Positions 26,112 to 35,416 are shown, counted from the stretch's first letter. The stretch is DNA of 64,000 nucleotides from Bradyrhizobium erythrophlei (GCA_900129675.1 FSRD01000001.1:2655501-2719500), one strand, 5' to 3'. The notes: generated by a model from the letters alone, not told the origin. Numbers and translations are program-made.

Positions 26112-27113
26112 ATGGGGTCGGCTTGGATTGTGGGCGCGGTGGTCGCCTTCGTCATCGGCAACGCCACGATCACGGCTCGCGCCGCCGAGATCCGGCTGGC
26201 CGAGCAGTTCTCGATGGGCTACCTGCAATTCAACATCATGAAGCGCGACAAACTGATCGAGAAGTACGCTGCGCAACGCGGCCTGAAGGATTTCAAAGTG
26301 TCCTGGCAGCGCTTCAACGGCCCGGTGGCGATGAACGAGGCGCTGCTGTCGAATTCCACCGACATCGTCAGCGGCGGGGTACCGGGCCTGATCACGCTGT
26401 GGGACAAGACGCTGGGGACATCCTTCGAGGTCAGGGGAATCTGCGCGCTCAGTTCGCAGCCGTTCCTGCTCAACACCGCCAATCCCGAGATCAAGTCGAT
26501 CAGCGATTTTGGCGAGCGCGACCGTATCGCCGTGCCCTCGATCAAGGTGTCGGTGCAGGCGGTGTTGCTGCAGATGGCGGCCGCGGCGGCCTTTGGCGAG
26601 GATAATTACGCCAAACTGGATTCGCTCACCGTGTCGATGTCGCCGCCGGACGCGACCATCACCATGCTCAGCGGTGCCGGCGGCATCTCCTCGGCCTTCA
26701 GCGTGCCGCCGTTCCAGTTCCAGCAACTGGAGCAGAAGAACATCCATACCGTGTTGTCGTCGTTCGACGTGCTCGGGCCGCACAGCTTTACGGTGTCCTG
26801 GACTTCGGCGCGGTTTCGCAAGGACAATCCGGAGCTCTATGCCGCGTTCCTCGATGCGGTGAAGGAGGCGACCGCGATCATTGCGGCCGACCCGAAAGGG
26901 ACCGCGCAGAGCTGGATCGGCGACACCGGCTCAAAATTGCCGCTCGAGATGGTGACCAGGGTGGTCACCGGCTCCAACGTCGAATGGACCATGACACCGG
27001 CGGCGACGATGAAATTCGCAAAATTCATGCACAAGGTCGGCACCACCAGGCATGAGCCGGCGTCGTGGAAAGACATGTTCTTTCCGGAGATCGGCAATCT
27101 CAACGGCAGTTGA
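26112..27113 (+). CDS. NitT/TauT-type ABC transporter substrate-binding protein
   Basis: 333 aa from ATG 26112 (GGGAGAAAACA upstream). Signal peptide about residues 1-24 (ending TARA). The mature protein is a SsuA/THI5-like periplasmic binding protein: IRLAEQFSMGYLQFNIMK, ALLSNSTDIVSGGVPGL and the DPKGTAQSWIGD region fit. No permease or ATPase gene adjoins it, so it is an orphan receptor or works with a transporter encoded elsewhere. Ligands in this family include nitrate, sulfonates, aromatic acids and pyrimidines. Confidence 0.82.
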   Translation: MGSAWIVGAVVAFVIGNATITARAAEIRLAEQFSMGYLQFNIMKRDKLIEKYAAQRGLKDFKVSWQRFNGPVAMNEALLSNSTDIVSGGVPGLITLWDKTLGTSFEVRGICALSSQPFLLNTANPEIKSISDFGERDRIAVPSIKVSVQAVLLQMAAAAAFGEDNYAKLDSLTVSMSPPDATITMLSGAGGISSAFSVPPFQFQQLEQKNIHTVLSSFDVLGPHSFTVSWTSARFRKDNPELYAAFLDAVKEATAIIAADPKGTAQSWIGDTGSKLPLEMVTRVVTGSNVEWTMTPAATMKFAKFMHKVGTTRHEPASWKDMFFPEIGNLNGS

Positions 27114-27149
27114 CGCGGCGCCGCTGAGGTTGCAGGCGGGGCCTTCGAC

Positions 27150-27680
27150 CTAGCCCGGCAGCATCCGCTGCATGATGCGGTCGCGGTAGATGAAGAGGTG
27201 GGCCAGCGCCGCCGCCACGTGGATGCCGATCACGACCAGCAACGCCCATTCAGAAGCCTGATGCAGGCCGTCGATCACCTTACCGGCCGCGTCATTCCCG
27301 GACGACAGCATCGGCATCGGCAGGAGATAGAAGAACGACACCGACCACCCGCGGAACGAGGCGAACAGCCAACCGGTCACGGTCGTCGCCAGCACCAAAA
27401 CGTAAAGCAGCCAGTGCACGGCTTCCGAGCTCAGCCGTTGCCATGGCGGCAGCGAACGCTCGGGCGTCACCGGATGGGTCAGCCGCCAAACGAATCTCAG
27501 AACAATCAGCAACAGGATGGTGATACCGAACGAGATGTGAAAGGTCATCGGCGCGCCCGGCTTCATATTGCGATGCAGGTCCGGCATCAGCCAGCCGATC
27601 GGATATTGCACCAGCAGCAGCGCGACGATGAGCCAGTGGAACACCTTTGCGGTGGTCCCGTATTGCAAGCGATCGGTCAT
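27150..27680 (-). CDS. Cytochrome b561-type membrane protein (CybB family)
   Basis: 176 aa with four membrane helices (about residues 13-30, 46-64, 88-106, 143-163). Candidate heme-ligand histidines are in FHWLIVALL (His15), TFHISFG (His48), AVHWLLYVL and IGIHVAAALAHLF. Such proteins bind two b hemes and oxidise quinol or reduce superoxide-derived species at the membrane. It lies downstream of the mbfA and beta-barrel genes on the same strand (73 bp gap), so it may belong to the same iron-responsive unit. Confidence 0.88.
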   Translation of the reverse strand: MTDRLQYGTTAKVFHWLIVALLLVQYPIGWLMPDLHRNMKPGAPMTFHISFGITILLLIVLRFVWRLTHPVTPERSLPPWQRLSSEAVHWLLYVLVLATTVTGWLFASFRGWSVSFFYLLPMPMLSSGNDAAGKVIDGLHQASEWALLVVIGIHVAAALAHLFIYRDRIMQRMLPG

Positions 27681-27753
27681 GAGGTTCCGGCCTTGTCCTG
27701 GGAATTTCGGATGTTATTCGAATCGCGCGACGGGTTGGACGCACCGCTTTGGA

Positions 27754-28629
27754 TCAGGGTTGGCAGGATCGCGCGGAGGCGTGCGTCATCGGGTTGACGG
27801 GTCCGGCGGTGGTGGCGCGATCGCTTGGAGCGGGATTGCTGCCCGGTACCGGGAAAGCGTATCCGACGATGGTTTTGATCACCCAGCGATCGGAGGCCGG
27901 CGTCAACCCGTAACCGACGCCAAAATCCACGTCGAAAACGCCAAGCCTGAAATCGGTGACGGCAAACAGCGTATGCTGCTGGTCGGCAAGGCCGGCAAAA
28001 TTCCCGATCTGGCCGAAGTCGGCGTAGTATTCGAAACCGACGGACAGATCCGGACCGACCTTGCGCGCGACGCGCGCCGCGGGCGCGAAGTCGGCTTGGC
28101 CATATTTTCCGAAGCCGACATCCACGATCGGGTTGACGATGAATTCCCAGTCGGCGTTGCGGGCGCCGATGATGGGGCGGATCTCCATCGCGAACCGCGT
28201 CTGCGCGAATGTCGGCGTCTCGTTGCTGAACTCGAAATTGACGCCGTAGAAGAAGCCGCGCTGCTCGGCATTGGGCGAGACAAACAGGGTACGCAGCTTG
28301 AAGGAATCGGACAGGAAATGCCGGTCCTGGACCGCGAAGGGCAGATAGAGCCCGACCTCCCACCAGTCGGTGATGCCATAGGCGAATTCCGGCGTGCCAT
28401 TGAGGCTGTGATTGGAGACGAGGCCGCCAGGAAACGGCGGATCCTTCGGGCCAAGCGCCACATGATTGAGGTGCTGCTGGATCGTGAACTGTCCGGGGGC
28501 GGCGATGCCCGCGTTATAGACCTGGATTTCGTCGGTAGCCGTCGCCGGCCCGGCCGGCATCGCCAAGAGGACCGCACCGGCCAGCAGCACAAGGTGCAGT
28601 CGAAAGCACGGTCCGAAACCTCGTTTCAT
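27754..28629 (-). CDS. Exported, probably outer-membrane beta-barrel protein of unknown function
   Basis: 291 aa from ATG 28629. Signal peptide about residues 1-31 (ending GPATA). The mature protein is rich in alternating aromatic/polar strands (FYGVNFEFSNETPTF, DLSVGFEYYADFG, FDVDFGVGYGLTPASDRWV), as in small outer-membrane channels. It starts 17 bp after the mbfA stop on the same strand, so it is very likely co-transcribed from the ICE-controlled promoter. A link to iron or metal export across the outer membrane is inference. I do not recognise a named family. Confidence 0.75.
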   Translation of the reverse strand: MKRGFGPCFRLHLVLLAGAVLLAMPAGPATATDEIQVYNAGIAAPGQFTIQQHLNHVALGPKDPPFPGGLVSNHSLNGTPEFAYGITDWWEVGLYLPFAVQDRHFLSDSFKLRTLFVSPNAEQRGFFYGVNFEFSNETPTFAQTRFAMEIRPIIGARNADWEFIVNPIVDVGFGKYGQADFAPAARVARKVGPDLSVGFEYYADFGQIGNFAGLADQQHTLFAVTDFRLGVFDVDFGVGYGLTPASDRWVIKTIVGYAFPVPGSNPAPSDRATTAGPVNPMTHASARSCQP

Positions 28630-28646
28630 GATGGCTTCCCGGCCGG

Positions 28647-29618
28647 CTAGGCCGCGCCGATCAGAATGCCGACCGCGAGCACGATGGCGCCGCCGAGCAC
28701 GATCTGGAACACGGCCTGCAGGAACGGCGTGTCCATGTAGCGCGAGCGGATGAAGGCGATCGCCCACAATTCGAAGAACACCACGACGCCTGCGATCCCG
28801 GTCGCGATCCAGAACGCATTCGGCCAGGAATCCGGCACCAGATAGGGCATCGAATGGCCGAGGCCGCCGAGCGCCGTCATCACGCCGCTGGCCGCGCCGC
28901 GCAGCCATGGCGATCCGCGCCCGGTCAGCGAGCCGTCGTCGGACAAAGCTTCCGCAAATCCCATGCTGATGCCGGCGCCGATCGAGGCAGCGAGACCGAC
29001 CAGAAAGGTCTGCCAGTTCTGATGGGTCGCGAAGGCGGCGGCGAACAATGGCGCCAGCGTCGAGACCGAGCCGTCCATCAATCCGGCGAGGCCCGGCTGC
29101 ACATATTGCAGCACGAACATCCGCCGCCGCGTCTTGTCCTCTTCCGCGCGCACGTCCGGACTGAGAATCCGGTCGGTCAGCTTGATCGCGAGCTTCTCGT
29201 GGCCCTTCTCCTCTTCGGCGAGGTCGCCGAGCAACCGGCGCACGCCGACATCCTCGGCCTGCTCGGCGGCCTTGATGTAGAATTGCTCGGCCTGCAGTTC
29301 CATCGTCCCGACTTCCTTGCGGATGGTGTCGAGCGGCAGGTTTTTCGTCAGCCAGATCGGGCGTCGGCGCAGGAATCCGCGCACGTCCTCGCGGCGGATC
29401 GGCGGCAGATGGGCGCCGAAACGCTGCTCATACATTTCGAGCAAGCGGTGGCGATGGCCTCGCTCCTCCTCGGCCATCTCCTCGAACAGCTTGGCCGAAT
29501 CCGGATAGCGCTCGGCGAGGTCTTCGGCGAAACTCATATAAATCCGGCTGTCCTCCTCTTCGGAGGAAATCGCGACGGCCAGCACCTCGCGCTCGGTCAA
29601 ATCGGAGAAATTCTTCAC
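28647..29618 (-). CDS. mbfA: MbfA: ferritin-like membrane iron exporter (erythrin/VIT1 family)
   Basis: 323 aa from a GTG at 29618; an in-frame GTG at 29636 would add six residues but the family start is at [10 protein letters not shown]. The N-terminal ferritin-like di-iron domain (about residues 1-155) shows [33 protein letters not shown] and [12 protein letters not shown], supplying Glu and His ligands. The C-terminal VIT1/CCC1-like part has about five helices. In Bradyrhizobium MbfA exports iron and protects against iron and peroxide stress, repressed by Irr. A perfect ICE-type palindrome lies 21 bp upstream. It heads a likely operon with the beta-barrel gene. Confidence 0.93.
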   Translation of the reverse strand: MKNFSDLTEREVLAVAISSEEEDSRIYMSFAEDLAERYPDSAKLFEEMAEEERGHRHRLLEMYEQRFGAHLPPIRREDVRGFLRRRPIWLTKNLPLDTIRKEVGTMELQAEQFYIKAAEQAEDVGVRRLLGDLAEEEKGHEKLAIKLTDRILSPDVRAEEDKTRRRMFVLQYVQPGLAGLMDGSVSTLAPLFAAAFATHQNWQTFLVGLAASIGAGISMGFAEALSDDGSLTGRGSPWLRGAASGVMTALGGLGHSMPYLVPDSWPNAFWIATGIAGVVVFFELWAIAFIRSRYMDTPFLQAVFQIVLGGAIVLAVGILIGAA

Positions 29619-29638
29619 GGGTGGTGCCTTTTTCACAA

Positions 29639-29655
29639 TTTAGAACGGTTCTAAA
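29639..29655. promoter_or_regulatory. ICE/Irr-type operator upstream of mbfA
   Basis: TTTAGAACGGTTCTAAA is a perfect 17-nt palindrome around a central G and fits the iron control element bound by Irr in Bradyrhizobium. It lies between mbfA (minus) and the divergent gene at 29806 (alternative start 29671), so both may respond. Confidence 0.8.
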
Positions 29656-29805
29656 CTGTATAGCGAGTGGATGAGCCACGGTCAAATTCCGTCGCCGGCG
29701 GCGGGCAAAGGTCGATCCCCGGACAAAACGGCATTAGACCGGCGGAACCCTGCGGTCCCGGGCTCGTTCGAGTTCCTGCCGCATGGGCCGAAAACCGGGG
29801 GTGCT

Positions 29806-30528
29806 ATGGACAAGGTCAAATACCGTCTCAACGATCCGCGGCTGGCGCCGCGCCGGACCAAACTCGAGATACCCGGGTGGGCCGGCAAGCGCGAACCGCG
29901 CGCGGACGGATCGCGTGAACAGGTGTGGCACTGCGTTCCGTTTTCGGAAGGCGCGCAATATGGGATCGAACTGTTCTATCCCTACGACTTCGAACTTCAC
30001 GTCGGCACCAAAGACGGCCATTTGATTTTTGATGCCGATTGGGGCGAGCCCCCGGATAACGCCGCGCAGTGGCCGCCATTCCGAAATTTCGGCAACAATT
30101 TCTACACCTACCAGATCCTGCTCGATCTCAAGGTCGAGAAGGGCATGGCGATTCGCACCGAACCGCATCCGAGATTCTATACCGACCCTACTGACACCGT
30201 GCCGATCGCGGTTCCGGCGCTGGTGCGCAATTGGTGGCCGATGCTGTTCTTCACCGTCTTCAAGGCGCCGGCCGAAGGCCGAACCCACATTTTCCGGCCG
30301 AACGAGCCGTTCGCGCAGATCATCGTGATCCCGGAAGAAGCCAATTTCGAGCTTGAGAAGATGGGCGAGGAGGAATCGGCCGAACGCGAGCTGCAGGCGC
30401 GCCGCATCTATCAAAGCCGGCCGACGCTTTCCGCTGGCACGGAGTGGACCTCATCAACGGACACCGTGTTCGACGGCACCTACCGGCATCTGCATCGCGC
30501 GGCGAAGGAAAAAGCTCGCCGTGATTAG
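29806..30528 (+). CDS. Conserved hypothetical protein, possibly DUF6065-like
   Basis: 240 aa from ATG 29806, which follows a GGGGG tract; an ATG at 29671 is in frame but would add 45 residues rich in Gly, Pro and Ser with only a weak ribosome-binding site. The body has no signal peptide or membrane segment. Notable stretches are WHCVPFSEGAQYGIELFYPY, FDADWGEPP, and a Trp/Pro/Phe-rich middle (NWWPMLFFTVFKAP). It is divergent from mbfA across the ICE palindrome, so iron control is possible. Function unknown. Confidence 0.65.
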   Translation: MDKVKYRLNDPRLAPRRTKLEIPGWAGKREPRADGSREQVWHCVPFSEGAQYGIELFYPYDFELHVGTKDGHLIFDADWGEPPDNAAQWPPFRNFGNNFYTYQILLDLKVEKGMAIRTEPHPRFYTDPTDTVPIAVPALVRNWWPMLFFTVFKAPAEGRTHIFRPNEPFAQIIVIPEEANFELEKMGEEESAERELQARRIYQSRPTLSAGTEWTSSTDTVFDGTYRHLHRAAKEKARRD

Positions 30529-30536
30529 CGACAAAA

Positions 30537-30561
30537 AAACGGGACCATCACGGTCCCGTTT
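30537..30561 (-). terminator. Rho-independent terminator, strongest on the minus strand
   Basis: AAACGGGACC / GGTCCCGTTT stem with a 5-nt loop. On the minus strand it is followed by a run of eight T, so it ends the polyhistidine gene at 30586. On the plus strand the T run is short. Confidence 0.8.
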
Positions 30562-30585
30562 CTCATCATACGATCGCGCGCGACC

Positions 30586-30954
30586 TCAATAGTCGCGGCG
30601 GTAGAAGCTATGGTGATGGTGGTGATGATGATGGTGATAACGACGGTATCGGGGCGGCACCACGACGACGCGGGGCTCATAATATCGGCGATACTGGCTG
30701 TGGTGATGGTGGTGATGATGATGGTGGTGGTGATAGAACTGCGCCACCTGGACATTGTCCCGCACCGCCGGAGCAGGCGCGGATTCATCGATCGCCTGCA
30801 ACAGCGCTGCAGCGTTCGGAATCGGCTCCAGCAAGTCGGCGTATGAATTGGCCCGCAAGGCATCGGTCGGGGCTGGCGCGGGCGCTGCTTCCGCCGCGCT
30901 AAATGTTCCAAGCGACGCCACCGCTCCTAATAGTCCGGCGATCTTCTTATCCAT
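30586..30954 (-). CDS. Small exported protein with two polyhistidine tracts
   Basis: 122 aa from ATG 30954, preceded by AAGGAG. Signal peptide about residues 1-24 (MDKKIAGLLGAVASLGTF then SAAEA). The middle is Ala/Pro-rich. The C-terminal third has 11 consecutive His, a Tyr/Arg/Val/Pro linker, then 9 consecutive His, ending SFYRRDY. The tracts should bind Ni, Zn, Cu or Fe in the periplasm, so storage, buffering or chaperoning of metal is likely. It lies 1 kb from mbfA. Its own terminator follows. The exact metal cannot be told from sequence. Confidence 0.82.
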   Translation of the reverse strand: MDKKIAGLLGAVASLGTFSAAEAAPAPAPTDALRANSYADLLEPIPNAAALLQAIDESAPAPAVRDNVQVAQFYHHHHHHHHHHHSQYRRYYEPRVVVVPPRYRRYHHHHHHHHHSFYRRDY

Positions 30955-31076
30955 TAACACTCCTTCGATTCATCGATGCCGGACGCAAAGCCGGCATTCC
31001 GCAACGCGAGGCGCTGCCGAATGTTACCCGATATGGATGGATTGCGCCTTTTCGGAGTCGTGTCGGTGGCGAGAAT

Positions 31077-32225
31077 CTACAGCCCTGTTTGCTTCAAGAA
31101 CTGCAGCAACAGCCGGCTGACTTCCGCAGGCTGCTCCTGCTGCAACCAATGGCCGGCGCCGTCGACCAGATGACAGCCGATCATGTTGGTGCAGGCTTTC
31201 GATTGCATCGCCTCATAGACGCCGGGACGCTGATAGGTGCCCCAGTCCTGTTTGCCCGAGATGAAGCAGGACGGCACGTCGATGGTGCGGCCGGACCAGG
31301 TCTGCAATTCGCCGGTGAACGCGCCCGAGGTGCCGCAGCGATACCATTGCAGGCCGCCCTGGAATCCGGTGCGGCGATATTCGCCGCTGTAGAAGGACAA
31401 CTCTCGGTCGGGCAGCCATTGGTTGGCGGCGATCTCTGCCGTCGATGGCATTTCTTCCGCGACCGTCGCAGCCATGTCCTTGGCCAGATCCATCACGTAA
31501 TAGGTCGGCAGTTTCGCCAACTCGCCCGCCGACCATGATTTGAGCGGATAGGGCTTGTTGTCCTTCCAGTCCGCGCTCTTGTGATGATAGTAGCCGCGCA
31601 GGAAATCGTGCACGCCCTGCGGCGCGCGATGCATGTCGGCATTGGCCTCGCGCGTCGAGTAATACCATTGATAATGCTTTCGTGGGAGCGGCAGTGCTGC
31701 GAGTTCGCGATGTACGGGGTCTTCCGCCGCCGGCTTGGCCGGCACATCTGCGGCATTGAAGGGCAGCGACGGCGCCCCCGCAAAGGGCGCGCTCATCAGC
31801 GCCACCGATCGAAACACGTCCGGCCGCACCAGCGCGCACCAGGCGGCGACCGACGAGCCGAAATCGTGTCCGATCACGGCATCGACATGCGCGTAGCCGA
31901 ACGCCGACACCAGGCCTAACGCGTCGCGTACCAGATTGAGCAGCCGGAACGAGGCCAGATCGCCGTCGTAGTTCGCGTCCCACCCGGTGGTGCGGCCATA
32001 GCCGCGCTGGTCCGGCGCGATGACGTGATAGCCGGCGGATGCCAGCGCCGGCATCACCTTGCGCCAGCTGAAAGCGAGTTCGGGAAAGCCGTGCAGCAGC
32101 AACAGGCAGGGCCGGCCGCGTGTTTCGAAGCCGGCTTCCAGCACATGCATGGAGAGGCCGTTGATGTTTTCGATAGTGCGCGAGCGGATGGTTGAGGGGA
32201 GCGGGATGTCAGGGAGGGTGGTCAT
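31077..32225 (-). CDS. Alpha/beta hydrolase, epoxide-hydrolase-like
   Basis: 382 aa. HGFPELAFSWR (about residues 45-55) gives the HGxP oxyanion loop and GHDFGSSVAAW (about 119) the Asp nucleophile seen in soluble epoxide hydrolases and dehalogenases. The cap domain is enlarged between about 160 and 290. The catalytic His is likely in the final VDGAGHWLQQEQP. Asp as nucleophile argues against a serine esterase. It stands upstream of nothing on its strand; the ligase gene at 32531 lies beyond a repeat. Confidence 0.87.
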   Translation of the reverse strand: MTTLPDIPLPSTIRSRTIENINGLSMHVLEAGFETRGRPCLLLLHGFPELAFSWRKVMPALASAGYHVIAPDQRGYGRTTGWDANYDGDLASFRLLNLVRDALGLVSAFGYAHVDAVIGHDFGSSVAAWCALVRPDVFRSVALMSAPFAGAPSLPFNAADVPAKPAAEDPVHRELAALPLPRKHYQWYYSTREANADMHRAPQGVHDFLRGYYHHKSADWKDNKPYPLKSWSAGELAKLPTYYVMDLAKDMAATVAEEMPSTAEIAANQWLPDRELSFYSGEYRRTGFQGGLQWYRCGTSGAFTGELQTWSGRTIDVPSCFISGKQDWGTYQRPGVYEAMQSKACTNMIGCHLVDGAGHWLQQEQPAEVSRLLLQFLKQTGL

Positions 32226-32236
32226 TGCGTTTCCTC

Positions 32237-32521
32237 GTCATGGCCGGACAAAAGCGCGAAGCGCGTCTTCGCATCAGGCGTTCCGGCCATCCACGTCTTC
32301 TTATGCGGCGCGACTGTAAAGACGTGGATGCCCGGGACAAAGCCCGGGCATGACGGACGCGGGTGCGGATCGCGTTCCCCGGATGCTGCGCAGCGCTCTC
32401 GGGATCGCGCTTCGCGCGACTCCGGCGGTGCGCTGCTGATCCGGGGTCCATCATCCACACTGCGTTGTGGGTCCCGGCTCTGCGGTGCATCGTGAAGAAC
32501 GCTGCACCGCGTCCGGGACAC
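32237..32521. repeat. Two adjacent palindromic repeats
   Basis: 32237-32355 begins GTCATGGCCGGAC and ends CCCGGGCATGACGG. 32372-32521 is of the GTGTCCCGGACGCGGTGCAGC family in reverse, ending CGCGTCCGGGACAC. No coding frame is credible here. Confidence 0.8.
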
Positions 32522-32530
32522 AGGAGCGCG

Positions 32531-34075
32531 CTACACCTTCGCCGCCGTCTTTGGCCAGTACTTGTCGCGCAGATGCCGCTTCACCAGCTTCCCCGTCGGG
32601 GTGCGCGGCAGTTCGGCCTCGAAGTCGATGCTCTTGGGGCATTTGATCGGCGACAGATGCTTTCGGCAGAATAGGATCAGCTCGGCCTCGAGTTCCTTCC
32701 CGGCCTTCGCCATATCGTGCGGCTGTACCACCGCCTTGACCTCTTCGCCCATCTCCTCGTTGGGCACGCCGAATACCGCGACGTCGGCGACATCGGGGTG
32801 GGTGATCAGCACGTCCTCGGTTTCCTGCGGATAGATGTTCACGCCGCCGGAGATGATCATGTAGCTCTTGCGGTCGGTGAGATAGAGAAAGCCTTCGTCG
32901 TCGAGATAGCCGACGTCGCCGAGAGTCGACCAGCCCTTGTCGTTGTAGGCGCGCTTCGTCTTCTCGGGATCGTTGTGATAGCTGAACACCGGCGCATCGG
33001 CAAAATACACCGTGCCGATCTGGCCCGTCGGCACTTCCTGGTCGTTCTCGTCTAGAATCTTGATCTTGCCGACGACGGCGCGGCCGACGGTGCCGCGATG
33101 GCTCAGCCATTGCTGCGAGGTCGAGACCGTGACGCCGTTGCCTTCGGAGCCGGCGTAATATTCGATCAGGATCGGTCCCCACCATTCGATCATTTTTGCC
33201 TTGACGTCGATCGGGCAGGGGGCGGCGGCGTGGATCGCGCCGACCAGCGATGAGACGTTGTAGCGCCGGCGCACCTCTTCGGGCAGCTTCAGCATGCGGA
33301 CGAACATGGTCGGCACCAGCTGCGATTGCGTGATCTTGTGCTTCTCGACCAGTTTCAGAAATTCTTCGGCATCGAAGGATTCCATGATCACGGAGGTGCC
33401 GCCCAGCGTGATCGCCATCATGTTGAAGCGCAGGGGAGCGGCGTGATAGAGCGGCGCCGGCGACAGATAGATGCTGTCGGACGACATGCCGCACATGCCG
33501 GCGCAGAGAATTTTCAGGAACGGATTCGGCAGGTCGATCGGATTGTGTTCGGACTCGCGCTTGATGCCTTTGGGCCGCCCGGTCGTGCCCGAGGAATACA
33601 GCATGTCGTAGCCGGCTTCCTGATCCGCGATCGGCGTGGTCGGCTGCGCGATCGTCTCCTGGTCCCAGGAGCGGAAACCCGGCAGCGGTTCGTCGACCAT
33701 GTAGAACAGGGGTTCGCCGGGTTCGCCCTTGATCAGCCCCTTGATCTGCTCGGCGCATTTCGGCGAGGTGATCACGAGTTTGGCGCCGCAATCCCTGATG
33801 ATGTAGGCGATCTCGTCCTGGGTCAGGTAGCGGCTGATCGCGGTGTAATAAAGCCCCGAGCGCTGGGCCGCCCAGCAGATCTCCATGAACGCCAGCCGGT
33901 TTTCCATCAGGAACGCGATGTGGTCGCCGGCCTTCAGCCCAAGCGAGCGGAACAGCTGCGCGCCCTGGTTCGAGAGTTCATCCAGCTCGCGGTAGGTGAT
34001 CGCCTTGCCGCTCCCCGCCATCTGATAGGCGATCTTGTCGGGCTGGGTGCGGGCGTGGATCGAGGGGTGAGTCAT
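32531..34075 (-). CDS. AMP-dependent acyl-CoA synthetase/ligase
   Basis: 514 aa. The adenylate-forming motif A5 is YSSGTTGRPKGIKRES (about residues 168-183); YYAGSEGNG (about 310), the adenine/Thr-bearing region and YLTDRKSYMIISGGVNIYPQ (about 405-424) follow, and PTGKLVKR supplies the C-terminal catalytic Lys. It activates a carboxylic acid to its CoA thioester through an acyl-adenylate and would start the catabolic route encoded by the neighbouring thiolase, hydratase and dehydrogenase genes. Acid specificity is not readable. Confidence 0.92.
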   Translation of the reverse strand: MTHPSIHARTQPDKIAYQMAGSGKAITYRELDELSNQGAQLFRSLGLKAGDHIAFLMENRLAFMEICWAAQRSGLYYTAISRYLTQDEIAYIIRDCGAKLVITSPKCAEQIKGLIKGEPGEPLFYMVDEPLPGFRSWDQETIAQPTTPIADQEAGYDMLYSSGTTGRPKGIKRESEHNPIDLPNPFLKILCAGMCGMSSDSIYLSPAPLYHAAPLRFNMMAITLGGTSVIMESFDAEEFLKLVEKHKITQSQLVPTMFVRMLKLPEEVRRRYNVSSLVGAIHAAAPCPIDVKAKMIEWWGPILIEYYAGSEGNGVTVSTSQQWLSHRGTVGRAVVGKIKILDENDQEVPTGQIGTVYFADAPVFSYHNDPEKTKRAYNDKGWSTLGDVGYLDDEGFLYLTDRKSYMIISGGVNIYPQETEDVLITHPDVADVAVFGVPNEEMGEEVKAVVQPHDMAKAGKELEAELILFCRKHLSPIKCPKSIDFEAELPRTPTGKLVKRHLRDKYWPKTAAKV

Positions 34076-34107
34076 GGGGAGGGTGCTCGCTCGCGAAGCT
34101 GAGTGTG

Positions 34108-34240
34108 GCGTTCCCCGGACGCAGCGCAGCGCGTTAGCGGTGCGCTGCTGATCAAGGGTCCATTGCAGTCCATTGCACGTCGTGTGGGCCCCGGCTCTGC
34201 GAAGCAGCGCGAAGAGCGCTGCATCGCGTCCGGGACACGA
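34108..34240. repeat. Palindromic repeat (CCCGGACGCAGCGCAGC family)
   Basis: GTTCCCCGGACGC at one end and GCGTCCGGGACACG at the other, between the ligase and thiolase genes. Confidence 0.8.
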
Positions 34241-34243
34241 GAC

Positions 34244-35416
34244 CTACAGCCGCTCTACGATCGTCACATTCGCCATGCCGCCGCCTTCGCACATGGTCTG
34301 CAACCCGTAGCGCTTGTTGCGCTGCTTCAGGGCGTTGACCAGCGTGGTCATCAGCTTGGTGCCGGAGCCGCCGAGCGGATGACCGAGCGCGATCGCGCCG
34401 CCATTGACGTTGAGCCTTTCAGGGTCGGCGCCGGTGGTCTTCAGCCACGCCGTCGGTACCGCGGCAAAGGCTTCGTTGACCTCGAACAGGTCGATGTCGT
34501 CGACCGTCATGCCGGCCTTCTTCAGCGCGCGTTCGGTGGCGTGCAGCGGCGCATCCAGCATGATCACGGGGTCGCCGCCCATCATGGTCAAATGATGGAC
34601 CCGCGCCATCGGCTTGATGCCGAGCGATTTGAGGCCCCTTTCATTGACGACCATCACGCCCGAGGCGCCGTCGCAGATCTGGCTGGCGCTGGCCGCGGTG
34701 TGCTTGCCGTTCTCGGCGATCAGCTTGACGCCCTTGATGCCGTCGAGGCTGGCATCGAAGCGGATGCCTTCGTCGATATGGTGGGTGTCGGTCGACCTGT
34801 CGGCGCGGGTGATCGTAAGCGATACGATCTCGTCCTTGAAACGGCCGGCCTGGGTGGCGGCAATCGCGCGCTGGTGGCTGTTGTAGGAATAGGTATCGAG
34901 TTCGTCTTTGGAGAGGCCGTATTTCTCCGCCATCATTTCAGCACCAGTGAACTGGCTGAACATGATGTTCGGGTAGCGCTTCTCGATCCCCGGGCTCTTG
35001 TAATGGCCAAAGCCGTTCTTGGCCGGCAGCGATGACGCAAGCCCCATCGGCACCCGCGTCATCGACTCCACGCCGGCCGCGATCACGCAGTCCATGGTGC
35101 CGGACATCACGGCTTGCGCCGCGAAATGCAGCGCCTGCTGCGACGAGCCGCACTGGCGGTCGATCGAGGTTGCGGGCACGCTCTCCGGCAGTTTCGAGGC
35201 CATCACCGCGTTGCGGCCGATGTTGTTGGACTGTTCGCCGGCCTGCATCACGCAGCCCATGATGACGTCTTCGATCTGGGCGGGGTCGGCGCCGGTCCGG
35301 TCGATCAGCGAATCCAGCACGGAAGCGGCCAGATCCGCTGGATGCCAGCCTGCGAGGCGTCCCCCCTTGCGGCCACCGGCGGTGCGTGCGGTGGCGACGA
35401 TATAGGCCTCGGCCAT
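34244..35416 (-). CDS. Acetyl-CoA acetyltransferase family thiolase
   Basis: 390 aa, standard thiolase length. The nucleophile Cys is in SIDRQCGSSQQALHFAAQ (about residue 89), NGGAIALGHPLGGSG carries the catalytic His (about 345), and the final MCEGGGMANVTIVERL holds the second Cys. Probably performs the last, thiolytic step of the CoA pathway of this region; a biosynthetic acetoacetyl-CoA role is the alternative. It is divergent from the TetR gene, with a candidate operator between them. Confidence 0.93.
   Translation of the reverse strand: MAEAYIVATARTAGGRKGGRLAGWHPADLAASVLDSLIDRTGADPAQIEDVIMGCVMQAGEQSNNIGRNAVMASKLPESVPATSIDRQCGSSQQALHFAAQAVMSGTMDCVIAAGVESMTRVPMGLASSLPAKNGFGHYKSPGIEKRYPNIMFSQFTGAEMMAEKYGLSKDELDTYSYNSHQRAIAATQAGRFKDEIVSLTITRADRSTDTHHIDEGIRFDASLDGIKGVKLIAENGKHTAASASQICDGASGVMVVNERGLKSLGIKPMARVHHLTMMGGDPVIMLDAPLHATERALKKAGMTVDDIDLFEVNEAFAAVPTAWLKTTGADPERLNVNGGAIALGHPLGGSGTKLMTTLVNALKQRNKRYGLQTMCEGGGMANVTIVERL

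Noticed and set aside
30600..30745. Possible CRISPR or tandem-repeat array
   Set aside because: The repeated GTGATGATG units are histidine codons of a real gene, with no spacers.
30610..30846. Met/Val-rich plus-strand frame
   Set aside because: It is the reverse of the polyhistidine codons (CAC/CAT read as GTG/ATG).
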